A stretch of DNA of 32,451 nt from Campylobacterales bacterium (GCA_026988685.1 JALSKU010000217.1:1-32451), one strand, 5' to 3'. Shown: positions 8,828 to 17,161, counted from the first letter of the stretch. Notes: generated by a model not told the origin, from the sequence alone. A program made the numbers and translations.

Positions 8828-9067
8828 ATGGTATCAACTGCAAAACTTTTTAAAAACGGTCAAAGTCAAGCTGTCAGACTTCCCAAAGAGTACAGATTTA
8901 ATGGAGAAAAAGAGGTTTATATTAAAAAAATAGATAATACCATCATCCTCTTTCCTAAAGATAAAAAAATGATTTGGCAAGATATGTTCAATGGTCTTGA
9001 TGGTTTTTCCGATGACTTTATGCAAGAGAGAACCGAACCAAAACAAAATAGAGAGGAGATTTTTTGA
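8828..9067 (+). CDS. vapB: VapB-type antitoxin (AbrB/SpoVT fold)
   Basis: A 79-aa antitoxin that neutralises VapC and, with it, represses its own promoter. The N-terminal swapped-hairpin DNA-binding domain shows TAKLFKNGQSQAVRLPKEYR. The C-terminal part (FNGLDGFSDDFMQERTEPKQ) matches the toxin-wrapping tail of VapB proteins. The track starts at GTG 8822, but that codon is part of the SD GAGGAG (8817-8822); ATG 8828 lies five bases after it. The stop overlaps the vapC start by 4 bp. Confidence 0.92.
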   Translation: MVSTAKLFKNGQSQAVRLPKEYRFNGEKEVYIKKIDNTIILFPKDKKMIWQDMFNGLDGFSDDFMQERTEPKQNREEIF

Positions 9068-9465
9068 AAAGATATATGTTAGATACCAATATATGTATAT
9101 ATATCATTAAAAAGAGACCTTTAAGTGTTAAAAAAAGGTTTTTATCTTTTGAGATAGGGGAACTTTGCTTATCAAGCATCACAGTTGCCGAACTTTTCTA
9201 TGGAGCCTACAAAAGCCAACAAGTCACTAAAAATTTAGATGCACTTAAAAAATTTTTAACTCCTTTTGATATAGTGGATTTTGATTATAAAGCATCAATT
9301 GAATATGGAAAGATAAGAGCCTCTTTGGAAAAAAGAGGTCAAATCATAGGCAATATGGACATGCAAATAGCTGGACATGCATTATCTCTTGGAATGATAC
9401 TTGTAACTAATAATATAAAAGAATTTGTTAGAATCGACACTCTTAAGTTAGAAAATTGGGTTTAA
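9064..9465 (+). CDS. vapC: VapC-type toxin, PIN-domain ribonuclease
   Basis: A Mg-dependent PIN-domain RNase of a type II toxin-antitoxin pair. The acidic residues are visible: D in MLDTNICIYI, E in SSITVAELFYGA, D in GNMDMQIAGHAL, and the closing TNNIKEF. The sequence looks intact and active. TTG 9064 is chosen because GAGGAG (9053-9058) is five bases upstream; ATG 9076 would remove four residues but keep the catalytic Asp. The gene is coupled to vapB by a 4-bp overlap. Its stop overlaps that of the convergent DUF309 gene within TTAA. The cellular RNA target (many VapCs cut initiator tRNA) is not predictable here. Confidence 0.93.
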   Translation: MKRYMLDTNICIYIIKKRPLSVKKRFLSFEIGELCLSSITVAELFYGAYKSQQVTKNLDALKKFLTPFDIVDFDYKASIEYGKIRASLEKRGQIIGNMDMQIAGHALSLGMILVTNNIKEFVRIDTLKLENWV

Positions 9466-9776
9466 AGCATATACTTTTGATACATCTTTTCTAAAATATT
9501 TTCGCTCTCTTCATATTTCTTTTTGTAAGGCGACTTTGTCTCTTTTATCAAAGGTTGATACTTTTTGTATGTATCCCAAACTTGATAGGCACCTCTATCT
9601 CTTCCTTTTATCTTTAAGGCAATGGCTGTTGCACCGTTTATGAGACCTTTCTGGATATTTGCTTCCGTTTGGTCGACTTTTTTAAGCTCCTTCCAAGAGA
9701 CTTCCAAAACCTCATGAGCCTCTATAAACTCCTCACTTTTAACCATCTCTATAAAAAGATCTATCTGCTTTTCCAT
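9462..9776 (-). CDS. DUF309 family protein
   Basis: A 104-aa, probably all-helical cytoplasmic protein. The EFIEAHEVLEVSWKELKK segment and the following QKGLINGATAIALKIKGR match the DUF309 pattern of an acidic/His helix pair. Biochemical function is unknown to me. The track starts at 9782, but AGGA (plus 9782-9785) runs into that ATG; the second ATG at 9776 has five bases of spacing and is preferred. It is convergent with vapC (4-bp overlap) and divergent from the CYTH-CHAD gene across 40 bp. Confidence 0.85.
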   Translation of the reverse strand: MEKQIDLFIEMVKSEEFIEAHEVLEVSWKELKKVDQTEANIQKGLINGATAIALKIKGRDRGAYQVWDTYKKYQPLIKETKSPYKKKYEESENILEKMYQKYML

Positions 9777-9796
9777 CTTCATCCTATTTTTTCCAT

Positions 9797-9809
9797 ATTA
9801 TGATATAAT
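9797..9809. promoter_or_regulatory. Back-to-back divergent -10 boxes
   Basis: TATAAT (9804-9809, plus) reads toward the CYTH-CHAD gene and CATAAT (9802-9797, minus) reads toward the DUF309 gene. They are separated by one base, so the two RNA polymerase footprints would exclude each other. The plus-strand box ends only seven bases before the CYTH-CHAD ATG. Confidence 0.45.
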
Positions 9810-9816
9810 AGCCATT

Positions 9817-11172
9817 ATGAAGAACTTAGAGATAGAAAATAAATATCTTTTAAAGTATAATAAAGCGCTCGATTTTATTAAAAAGTACCCCATTATTCAA
9901 AAAAAAGAGATATCCCAAGCGTATATACAATATAGTAAAAATTGCATCAAAAGGATCCGAAAAAGTGATGATTCATACTTTTTTACTATCAAAAAAGGCA
10001 GTGGCAGAGTCAGAGAGGAGACAGAGAGAGAAATAACCAAAAGAGAGTATGAAAAACTCTTAAAAAAAAGAGTCGGAAAAGTCATAAGAAAAAGCAGATA
10101 TCTTTTTAAGATAGATGATTTTTTATATGAACTTGATATTTTTAAAGGCGAATTAAAAGGCTTAGCTTTTTTGGAGATCGAGTTCGAGACAAAAGAGCAA
10201 CAAGATAGTTTTAAACTGCCGGATATTTTAAAAGATATCGTCATAAAAGATGTAAGTGAAGAGAAAAACTACACGAACTCTTCACTAGCCATAACCTCCG
10301 ATAGAAAAACGAATTTGAAAAAAATATTTTCATTAATTGACAAAAAAGAGGATAAATTCCACTTCAAAACGCCAAAAAGTATAAAAATAGGTGATTTTTT
10401 AAAAATTTATCTCTATATCTATTTGAAACTACTTAAGAAATATGCTCTAAAGGTTTCAAAAGGAGATGACAATGAAGACCTACACCAATTTAGAGTGAAT
10501 ATAAGAAGAATTAGATCTCTTATCTTTACGCACAAAGAGATCATAGAAAAAGATATATACAAAAAGTTGAGTCTCTCTTTTAAAAAAATAGCTCAAAAAA
10601 GTAACTATAAAAGAGATATTGATGTTTTTTTAGAGTATCTAAACGCTAATTATGAAGATACCCTTGACGACTTAAAAAGCGAGCTCCAAAAAGCAAGAGA
10701 TATAGAGACAAAAGCGATAAAAAGTATGATAGACTCGGATGAGTTTAGCTCTGCACTGTTTGATTTAAAAATATTTATAGAGGATGATAAATACTTTTAC
10801 ATCAACGAACTCTCATCGCTTGAGACAAAATATTTTGGATATCAAAAGATTAAAAAGCTTTTTAAAAAGGTCAAGAAAGAGATCAAGAAGCTAGATAAAG
10901 ATACACCCTTGGAAAACTTTCATAAAGTCAGGATAAAGATAAAAAAATTAAGATATTTAACTGAAACTTTTAGCAGTTTTGGAAAATATAAAAAAATGAT
11001 AAAAATGATAAAAAAATTTCAAGAGGATTTTGGAAATTTAAACGATAAAGCAAACCAGATAAATATAATCAAGCACTATATCAACAGCCACAAAAGCACC
11101 AGTTCATTGGAGGAACTATTAAAAAAAATTGAGGCTGAGGAGAAGCAGATAAAAGTGAAAATATGCTCATAA
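9817..11172 (+). CDS. CYTH-CHAD domain protein
   Basis: A 451-aa two-domain protein. The N-terminal CYTH domain (about 1-160) opens with the ExExK signature in LEIENKYLL and has charged strands such as SCIKRIRKS-like and REETEREI segments, as in triphosphate tunnel enzymes (inorganic triphosphatases, adenylate cyclase class IV). The C-terminal CHAD domain (about 190-440) is helical and strongly basic, with the two repeats LHQFRVNIRRIRSL and FHKVRIKIKKLRYLTE. CHAD domains bind polyphosphate, so a role in (poly)phosphate metabolism is likely but the substrate is unproven. The ExExK sits at residues 5-9, so the start must be ATG 9817 although no SD precedes it (see findings). Extremely Lys-rich and AT-rich. 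Confidence 0.9.
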   Translation: MKNLEIENKYLLKYNKALDFIKKYPIIQKKEISQAYIQYSKNCIKRIRKSDDSYFFTIKKGSGRVREETEREITKREYEKLLKKRVGKVIRKSRYLFKIDDFLYELDIFKGELKGLAFLEIEFETKEQQDSFKLPDILKDIVIKDVSEEKNYTNSSLAITSDRKTNLKKIFSLIDKKEDKFHFKTPKSIKIGDFLKIYLYIYLKLLKKYALKVSKGDDNEDLHQFRVNIRRIRSLIFTHKEIIEKDIYKKLSLSFKKIAQKSNYKRDIDVFLEYLNANYEDTLDDLKSELQKARDIETKAIKSMIDSDEFSSALFDLKIFIEDDKYFYINELSSLETKYFGYQKIKKLFKKVKKEIKKLDKDTPLENFHKVRIKIKKLRYLTETFSSFGKYKKMIKMIKKFQEDFGNLNDKANQINIIKHYINSHKSTSSLEELLKKIEAEEKQIKVKICS

Positions 11173-11192
11173 CCGACAACTAAATTTATTTT

Positions 11193-11201
11193 TGATATAA
11201 T
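11193..11201 (+). promoter_or_regulatory. Extended -10 promoter of ubiE-xseA
   Basis: TGATATAAT is an extended -10 (TGnTATAAT) about 28 bp upstream of the ubiE TTG, with SD GAGGA (11217-11221) between. Confidence 0.5.
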
Positions 11202-11228
11202 CTCATAAATTTTATAGAGGATAACTTT

Positions 11229-11939
11229 TTGAATAAGCAAAAAAAAATAGTATCGATGTTTGATGAGATAGCTCCTACTTATGATGTGGCAAATAGGGTT
11301 TTAAGCTTTGGGGTAGATAAAAGCTGGAGAAAAAAGGCTTGCGATAAAACTTTTAAGATATATGGTAAAAAAGATGTAGATCTTATCTTGGATGTTGCTT
11401 GCGGAACGGGCGATATGTGTGAATATTGGCTGAAAAGAGGCTCGCACAATGATGTAAAAGTTCACAAAGTAACCGGAGTTGACCCCTCTGTCGGAATGCT
11501 AGAAGTTGCCAAAAAAAAACATATTGACGCTTCATTTTTAGAGGGTGAAGCTAAAAATCTACCGGCAAATAGCGAAAGCGTCGATATAGTCAGTATATCT
11601 TATGGGCTAAGAAATGTAGTAGATAGAGTTGAGGGGTTAAATGAGTTTAATAGAGTGTTAAAAAAGGGTGGCATACTTACAATCCTTGAGTTTACAAAGC
11701 TTGAAAATGCGACCTTAATGAGCAAAATAAGAGACTTTTATATGAAAAAGATTTTGCCACTTGTTGGTGGATTACTATCAAAAAACTATGAGGCTTATAA
11801 CTATCTTCCAAACTCCATAGAAAACTTTCTTACAAGAGAAAAACTGATAAAAGAGTTAAAAGAGGCGGGTTTTGAGATAGAGTTTGTAAAAGGTTTTTCT
11901 ATGGATATCTCAACACTCTTTATAGCAAGGAAAATTTAA
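11229..11939 (+). CDS. ubiE: Demethylmenaquinone methyltransferase
   Basis: A SAM-dependent C-methyltransferase performing the last step of menaquinone synthesis. The family opening MFDEIAPTYDVANRVLSFGVD is present with W-R-K next. SAM motif I is ILDVACGTGDM (about residue 53), followed by GVDPSVGMLEVAKKK and the UbiE signature YGLRNVVDR. The C-terminal NYLPNSIENF is also typical. Length is 236 aa. TTG 11229 is seven bases after GAGGA. The xseA start follows after two bases; ubiE-xseA is, as I recall, the order in Campylobacter. With mqnX in the same window it fits a futalosine-pathway menaquinone producer; ubiquinone is not expected. Confidence 0.93.
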   Translation: MNKQKKIVSMFDEIAPTYDVANRVLSFGVDKSWRKKACDKTFKIYGKKDVDLILDVACGTGDMCEYWLKRGSHNDVKVHKVTGVDPSVGMLEVAKKKHIDASFLEGEAKNLPANSESVDIVSISYGLRNVVDRVEGLNEFNRVLKKGGILTILEFTKLENATLMSKIRDFYMKKILPLVGGLLSKNYEAYNYLPNSIENFLTREKLIKELKEAGFEIEFVKGFSMDISTLFIARKI

Positions 11940-11941
11940 CT

Positions 11942-13195
11942 TTGCAAAAACCTTTAAGCGTAAGTGAGCTAAACAATCAGATAAAATCTCTTCTTGAGAG
12001 CACATTTTTATATATAAGTGTAGAAGGTGAGGTCTCAAGAGTCACATACCACAGTTCAGGACATCTATACTTCTCACTAAAAGATAAAAACTCATCTATC
12101 TCATGCGTTATGTTTAGAGGTAATAATGCAAAACTGAAATTTAGGGTTGAAGAGGGGCTAAAGGTAATCGTCCAAGGAGCTATCAGCGTTTACACTCCAA
12201 GAGGAAGCTACCAGATAAACTGCATCTCTATGGAGCCTTCAGGAAGTGGGGCTTTAGCTTTAGCTTATGAGCAACTAAAGAAAAAGCTGGAGGCCAAAGG
12301 ATATTTTAACAACAAAAAAGAGTTACCTAGATACCCTAAGCTCATAGCTTTGATTACATCCAAAACAGGAGCAGCCCTTCAGGATATGCTAAGAGTTGCC
12401 AAAAAGAGATGGCCATTAACAAAATTGATCCTTATTGATACACTAGTCCAAGGCGAAGAGGCAAAAAACTCTATAGCAAACTCGATAAAATTAGCCGATA
12501 AATTAAATGCGGATATCATAGTAGTATCCAGAGGTGGAGGAAGTGTAGAAGATCTTTGGGCGTTTAATGAAGAGATAGTGGCAGATGCAATATATAAGGC
12601 AAAAACTCCTATAGTTTCGGCTGTTGGACATGAGATAGACTTTCTTATCAGTGACTTTGTTGCTGACCTTAGAGCCCCTACCCCTTCGGCTGCTATGGAG
12701 ATGATATTGCCTGATATCAATGAAATGAGGATATACACAGATAACACCCTTGAAAATTTTCACAATGTTTTTAAAAGAGTTATCCTTAAAAAAAGTGAAG
12801 AGTTAAAAAATATATACTACTCCTACAGACAAAACTCTATCCCTTCCAGATTTGAACTACTGCAAAGAGAGATACTCTCAACCAAAAACAACATAAACCA
12901 AAGAGTAAAAGTCCTATTTGAACAAAGATATGAGGAACTATCATACCTTAAAAGGGAAATGACAAACAAGATGGCAAATATACTTCTTGCAAAAGAGCAA
13001 CTGCTAAATTTTGCATTATCAAATCTTGAAGCAAACAAGCCTCAAAAAAAACTAAAAGAGAGTTACGCCCAAATTGTAAAAAACAATAAGCCCACCCCAC
13101 TAAAAGATATAGCAAAAGATGAAGTTTTTGAACTTGTCTCACCCGAAGTAAAAATAGAAGCAAAAGCTATCTCAAAAACAGCTGTAAAAGCCTAA
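11942..13195 (+). CDS. xseA: Exodeoxyribonuclease VII large subunit
   Basis: XseA is the catalytic subunit of a metal-independent single-strand exonuclease. It has an N-terminal OB fold (about 1-105; LSVSELNNQIKSLLES, then VEGEVSR and SGHLYFSLKDK) and the nuclease core with IALITSKTGAALQDML, VVSRGGGSVEDLWAFN and VSAVGHEIDF (catalytic Asp downstream in LADLRAPTPSAAAE-like DLRAPTPSAAME). A long helical region and a short C-terminal domain end it. Length 417 aa is normal. TTG 11942 is supported by AAGGA (11927-11931) inside ubiE. The small subunit xseB is not adjacent. Confidence 0.94.
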   Translation: MQKPLSVSELNNQIKSLLESTFLYISVEGEVSRVTYHSSGHLYFSLKDKNSSISCVMFRGNNAKLKFRVEEGLKVIVQGAISVYTPRGSYQINCISMEPSGSGALALAYEQLKKKLEAKGYFNNKKELPRYPKLIALITSKTGAALQDMLRVAKKRWPLTKLILIDTLVQGEEAKNSIANSIKLADKLNADIIVVSRGGGSVEDLWAFNEEIVADAIYKAKTPIVSAVGHEIDFLISDFVADLRAPTPSAAMEMILPDINEMRIYTDNTLENFHNVFKRVILKKSEELKNIYYSYRQNSIPSRFELLQREILSTKNNINQRVKVLFEQRYEELSYLKREMTNKMANILLAKEQLLNFALSNLEANKPQKKLKESYAQIVKNNKPTPLKDIAKDEVFELVSPEVKIEAKAISKTAVKA

Positions 13196-13267
13196 AATAG
13201 TGACTTTTAAGATATTTATTCATAAGAGATTAATATTTTGTTAAGTAGATATAAATTTTATTTTTTA

Positions 13268-13273
13268 TATAAT
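13268..13273 (+). promoter_or_regulatory. Putative -10 box of the peroxidase/EAL operon
   Basis: TATAAT in a very AT-rich 116-bp spacer, about 38 bp before the peroxidase ATG; SD AAGGA at 13302-13306. Confidence 0.4.
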
Positions 13274-13311
13274 AATATAGATAGAGATATAGCAATTGAT
13301 TAAGGAAGATA

Positions 13312-14214
13312 ATGATTAGATTTTTTATATTTATGTCTATTTCTATAGGTATTGTATGTGCACAAAACCTTATAACACCTATACCAAAAGAGATAAAATA
13401 TAACAAACAAAAAGCAAAGATAGGGAAGATGCTCTTTTTTGATACGAGACTTTCAAAAGATAAAAAGGTAAGCTGCGCATCCTGCCATAAGCCATCAAAC
13501 GGGTGGAGTGACAATAAAAAGGTTTCTATCGGAGTGTTTGGTCAAAAAGATACTATTCAAACTCCAACTGTATTAAATGCTATTTTTAACTTTAGGGAGT
13601 TTTGGAATGGTAGAGCAAAAGACTTAAAAGAACAAGTTGATACAACTTTGCATAACAATATAGAAATGGACATGGATAAAAACAGCATAGAAAAAAATGT
13701 TAACAGCATAAAGTTATATAAAGATATGTTTAAAAAAGATTATGTATCTTACAAGATGGTTGTTGATGCTATAGCCGAATTTCAAAAAACCCTCATAACT
13801 CCAGGAGCAAAATTTGACAGATATATTGAAGGTAAAGTAAAACTCTCAAAAGATGAACTAAATGGATATAAAACCTTTAAAAGACTTGGGTGTATCACTT
13901 GTCACAATGGCAAAAATGTGGGCGGAAACTCTTTTCAAAAGATTGGTATTATTTTTAAGTATGACAACTGCCCAAATGATAGACACAGCATAACCAAAAT
14001 AAGCATAGACAAATGCGTCTATAAAGTTCCAACTCTTAGAAATATTGCTTTAACGCCTCCTTACTTTCATGACGGAAGTGCCAAGACTCTAAAAAGCGCG
14101 ATAGAAAAGATGGCATACTACAATCTAGGCTATATCATAAATGAGAAAGAGATAAAAAATATAGAAAAATTTTTAAAAACTCTAACCGGCAACAGCCCAA
14201 AACTTTCGGAATAG
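13312..14214 (+). CDS. Di-haem cytochrome c peroxidase family protein
   Basis: A periplasmic CcpA/MauG-family protein of 300 aa. A signal peptide (about residues 1-17, cleaving near VCA-QN) is followed by two c-type haem sites, CASCH (55-59) and CITCH (194-198). Family segments include IGKMLFFDTRLSKDK, the loop LHNNIEMDMD where most members have HNPVEMG-like sequence, and VPTLRNIALTPPYFHDGSA near the C-terminus. A Met in IEKMAYY could be the distal ligand of the high-potential haem. Typical members reduce H2O2 with electrons from cytochrome c; MauG-like oxidases are the alternative. The stop is three bases before the EAL protein gene, so the two are co-transcribed. Confidence 0.9.
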   Translation: MIRFFIFMSISIGIVCAQNLITPIPKEIKYNKQKAKIGKMLFFDTRLSKDKKVSCASCHKPSNGWSDNKKVSIGVFGQKDTIQTPTVLNAIFNFREFWNGRAKDLKEQVDTTLHNNIEMDMDKNSIEKNVNSIKLYKDMFKKDYVSYKMVVDAIAEFQKTLITPGAKFDRYIEGKVKLSKDELNGYKTFKRLGCITCHNGKNVGGNSFQKIGIIFKYDNCPNDRHSITKISIDKCVYKVPTLRNIALTPPYFHDGSAKTLKSAIEKMAYYNLGYIINEKEIKNIEKFLKTLTGNSPKLSE

Positions 14215-14217
14215 TAG

Positions 14218-16299
14218 ATGAATAAGAGAGTAGACAATAAGACAATCATCATCCTTTTTATAGGTATATTTTTAGTAGTTTCACTTATAAGATTTAATAA
14301 TAGTAGAAAAGTATACTTTGCGAACAGCAATCTTATACAGTTAAAAATAGATCAGATAGGACACAAAGAGTTAAATCTTAACTATACGATTTTAGAATCC
14401 ACCATATATCTTTTTAACAACAATGACAAGATAGAACAAGCCATAAAAACTCTTCAAAAAACGATAAAAAACCTTAAAAACGATAAAAATTTTAGAGAAA
14501 ATTTTCCTAAAATATATAAAAAATTTGTAAACTCCTATATAAAAGAGATGGATAAAAAAATCGAGCTTATTTATGAGTTTGGAGCTATAAACAGTGCTAT
14601 AAAAAACTCAAACACCTACCTTATAAATGCCCTCTCAAGACTTCCATACTTCCACGAACGATACAGCTCCAATATGCCTCATGGATATATAAGAGAACTT
14701 ATGAAAAGTATATCAAATATACTCTTGAGCAAAAACTCATTGAGAAACTTTATAGATATAAACGATATAAAAAATCTTGAAAATGTAAAGTTTAAAACAA
14801 AAAAACTTCAAGAGTTCAACAACATAACTACCGCTCATTTTAAAATGATATACAAGAATTTTCCAATCTATCAAAATTATCTAAAAAAGATAACAGATAC
14901 AAAGTGTATGGATATACTAAGCTCTATAAACAGTGAATTTTTCACCAAAAACCTAAAAAGAGTAAAAGATATAAACTATGTTTTTTATGCTATCATCCTG
15001 CTTGTAATACTCTATACCCTTTTTGTTATCGTGTTGCTTGCAAAAATAAACAAAGAAAACTACAAGTTAAATATAGCCTCCAAAAAATTAAGAGAGACTA
15101 TAAGAACAGATATGCTTACAAAACTTGGAAACAGACAAAGATATGAAGAGGAGATAAAAGGTTTAGACAATATTGCTCTTTTTATCGTAAATATAGACAA
15201 ATTTAAACATATAAACGAATACTTTGGTACAGATATTGGAGATAGTGTCTTAAAAAAAGTTGCTTCCATACTAAAAGATATAACCAAAAACTACGATTCA
15301 AAGATCTATAGGCTTGGAGCTGACGACTTTGGAGTGTTAGTAGATAAAGAGAATATCAAAAGTTTTGAAAAAGTAAGTGAAGAGATTATCTCCTGGTTTG
15401 AAAATAACAAAATCTCCATAGGAAAATTTAGTTTTAGAATTAGCGTAAGTATAGGTATCAGTGATAAAAGGCCATTTTTTGAAAAAGCTGATATCGCACT
15501 TTCTGAGGTTAAAGAGTCTATAAGGCTGAAATATCTTCTCTTTACAGAGAGTTGCAAAAGAGTCAAGAATATAGAAAACAATATCAATAAAACTTCTATC
15601 TTGTATCAGGCTATAAAAGATGACAGGATAGTTCCTGTCTATCAGCCCATAGTAGATATAGAAACAAAAAAGATAGTAAAATATGAAGTTCTAGCAAGAG
15701 TTGTTCATGAAGATGGCAGAGTTGAGTCTATTTTTCCATATCTTAAGATAGCTATGGATAACAAACTCTATTTTGATATAACAAAAGCTATACTTATCAA
15801 ATCAGTCTCATATCTATATGATAAAAATATTGACTTCAACCTAAACTTCTCCATAGAAGACATAAATGATAATAAAATTATGAATATATTAAAGGGGCTG
15901 GAAGAGAGCTATAAAGATATCTTTAAAAGGATAACATTTGAGCTTTTGGAGAGTGAAGCTATAGAGGATTATGAAGCGATAAACAGCTTTATAAAATATG
16001 TCAAATCAAAAGGAGCAAAGATAGCTATAGATGACTTTGGAAGTGGATACTCCAACTTTGAGCATATTATAAAACTTGACATAGATTACCTTAAAATAGA
16101 TGGCAGTCTTATCAAAAATATCGACTCCAACAGCGGTTCACTAAAAATTGTATCTCTTATGAATAAATTTGCCAAAGATACCAACATCCAAACAGTTGCA
16201 GAGTTTATTGAAAATGAGGCAATTTGGCAAAAACTAAAAGAACTCGGTATAAATTTTGGTCAAGGCTACTACTTTTCAAAACCCTTAGAGTCTATCTGA
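14218..16299 (+). CDS. Membrane sensor GGDEF/EAL protein (probable c-di-GMP phosphodiesterase)
   Basis: A 693-aa inner-membrane protein. TM1 is at about residues 8-26, an all-helical periplasmic sensor at 30-250, TM2 at about 254-276, a GGDEF domain at 295-440 and an EAL domain at 455-690. The GGDEF signature is degenerate (GADDF, 367-371), so cyclase activity is unlikely. The EAL catalytic set is present: EVLAR (490-494) for EAL-R, N in NLNFS, E in TFELLESE, DDFGSGYS (605-612), LKIDGSLI (625-632), AEFIE (661-665) and GQGYYF. The likely role is c-di-GMP hydrolysis controlled by a periplasmic signal, possibly with GTP binding by the GGDEF domain. Its 3' end overlaps the convergent sppA by 8 bp. 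Confidence 0.9.
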   Translation: MNKRVDNKTIIILFIGIFLVVSLIRFNNSRKVYFANSNLIQLKIDQIGHKELNLNYTILESTIYLFNNNDKIEQAIKTLQKTIKNLKNDKNFRENFPKIYKKFVNSYIKEMDKKIELIYEFGAINSAIKNSNTYLINALSRLPYFHERYSSNMPHGYIRELMKSISNILLSKNSLRNFIDINDIKNLENVKFKTKKLQEFNNITTAHFKMIYKNFPIYQNYLKKITDTKCMDILSSINSEFFTKNLKRVKDINYVFYAIILLVILYTLFVIVLLAKINKENYKLNIASKKLRETIRTDMLTKLGNRQRYEEEIKGLDNIALFIVNIDKFKHINEYFGTDIGDSVLKKVASILKDITKNYDSKIYRLGADDFGVLVDKENIKSFEKVSEEIISWFENNKISIGKFSFRISVSIGISDKRPFFEKADIALSEVKESIRLKYLLFTESCKRVKNIENNINKTSILYQAIKDDRIVPVYQPIVDIETKKIVKYEVLARVVHEDGRVESIFPYLKIAMDNKLYFDITKAILIKSVSYLYDKNIDFNLNFSIEDINDNKIMNILKGLEESYKDIFKRITFELLESEAIEDYEAINSFIKYVKSKGAKIAIDDFGSGYSNFEHIIKLDIDYLKIDGSLIKNIDSNSGSLKIVSLMNKFAKDTNIQTVAEFIENEAIWQKLKELGINFGQGYYFSKPLESI

Positions 16300-17161
16300 C
16301 GCTGCTTCTCAACCCTGCCCCAAAGTAAAGAGTCATCTTGGTGAGTGCTCCTTCAGTAAGCTTGCTTAGATACTCCTCAAACTTATCTCTTTTTTTCCAT
16401 CTTGGCTCTACAACCCCACTCTCACTTATAAGTATCTGTTTTGCTCTGTAAATTGAGCCGACTTCATCAACAAGCCCTACCTCTTTAGCTCTAAATGCAC
16501 TAAAAACATGAGCATCTGCAAATTTATCTTTATCTTCTATCTTTAAACCCCTAGCTCTTGCCACATCTGTTACAAACATATCATAAGTATCTTTTAGGAG
16601 TTTATCTATCTCCTCTTTTTCAGGCTTGCTCCACTCTCTAAAGATAGTTCCCGCTTCTTTAAACTTACCCATCTTTGCTACTTGTTCTTTAATGCCTACT
16701 TTCTTTATCAGTCCCGATATGTCAAATCCATCAAAAATAACTCCGATAGAACCTATTACACTACCCGGATTGGCAACTATCTTATCTGCCCAAATACCGG
16801 CATAATAACTTCCGCTAGCCATAACACCTCCAGCATAAACAACAACGGGTTTTAAACTTTTGAGCCTTTTTATAGCCAAACTCATCTCAATAGAAGGTGC
16901 CACCAAACCACCCGGAGAATTTATATAGATAAGCACCCCTTTTATATTATCCTCTTTGGCTTCATTAATCTTTTTTAGAAATGTGTCACTCTCCACAATA
17001 GGTCCGGTTATATCTACCCTCATAAGATTTGATTTTTTAAGAGCTTCTTGTTTTGTATCTGTAAAGTAAGCAACCACTATAAACAAAAAAAGCAAGATAA
17101 AAAAATAGTTTTTTACAAAATCAAGCACTCCGGTTATAAACTTATAAATCGCCTTAAACAT
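16292..17161 (-). CDS. sppA: Signal peptide peptidase SppA-type S49 protease
   Basis: An inner-membrane serine protease that clears cleaved signal peptides. One TM segment (about 17-33; YFFILLFLFIVVAYF) precedes the catalytic domain. IYINSPGGLVAPS is followed by the nucleophile region GGVMASGSYYAG, then NPGSVIGSIGV. The Lys general base is in the VAKMGKFKEAGT segment. The single-domain 289-aa size is the short form (Gram-positive, archaeal and Campylobacterota type), not the duplicated E. coli one. SD AGGAG (plus 17168-17172) is six bases before ATG 17161. It overlaps the mqnX 3' end by 8 bp. Confidence 0.92.
   Translation of the reverse strand: MFKAIYKFITGVLDFVKNYFFILLFLFIVVAYFTDTKQEALKKSNLMRVDITGPIVESDTFLKKINEAKEDNIKGVLIYINSPGGLVAPSIEMSLAIKRLKSLKPVVVYAGGVMASGSYYAGIWADKIVANPGSVIGSIGVIFDGFDISGLIKKVGIKEQVAKMGKFKEAGTIFREWSKPEKEEIDKLLKDTYDMFVTDVARARGLKIEDKDKFADAHVFSAFRAKEVGLVDEVGSIYRAKQILISESGVVEPRWKKRDKFEEYLSKLTEGALTKMTLYFGAGLRSSVR

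Noticed and set aside
8767-9465. vapBC as part of a larger defence island
   Set aside because: Neighbours are smpB and DUF309/CYTH-CHAD genes; no integrase, nuclease or other defence gene is near.
12379-13163. Several minus-strand ORFs over xseA
   Set aside because: Antisense shadows in a gene with full family motifs; no SD and low-complexity Ser/Leu-rich translations.
13196-13311. Terminator after xseA
   Set aside because: Very AT-rich spacer but no stem of useful length followed by T residues.
14218-16299. Active diguanylate cyclase
   Set aside because: The signature is GADDF rather than GGDEF/GGEEF, and the EAL half carries the intact catalytic set.
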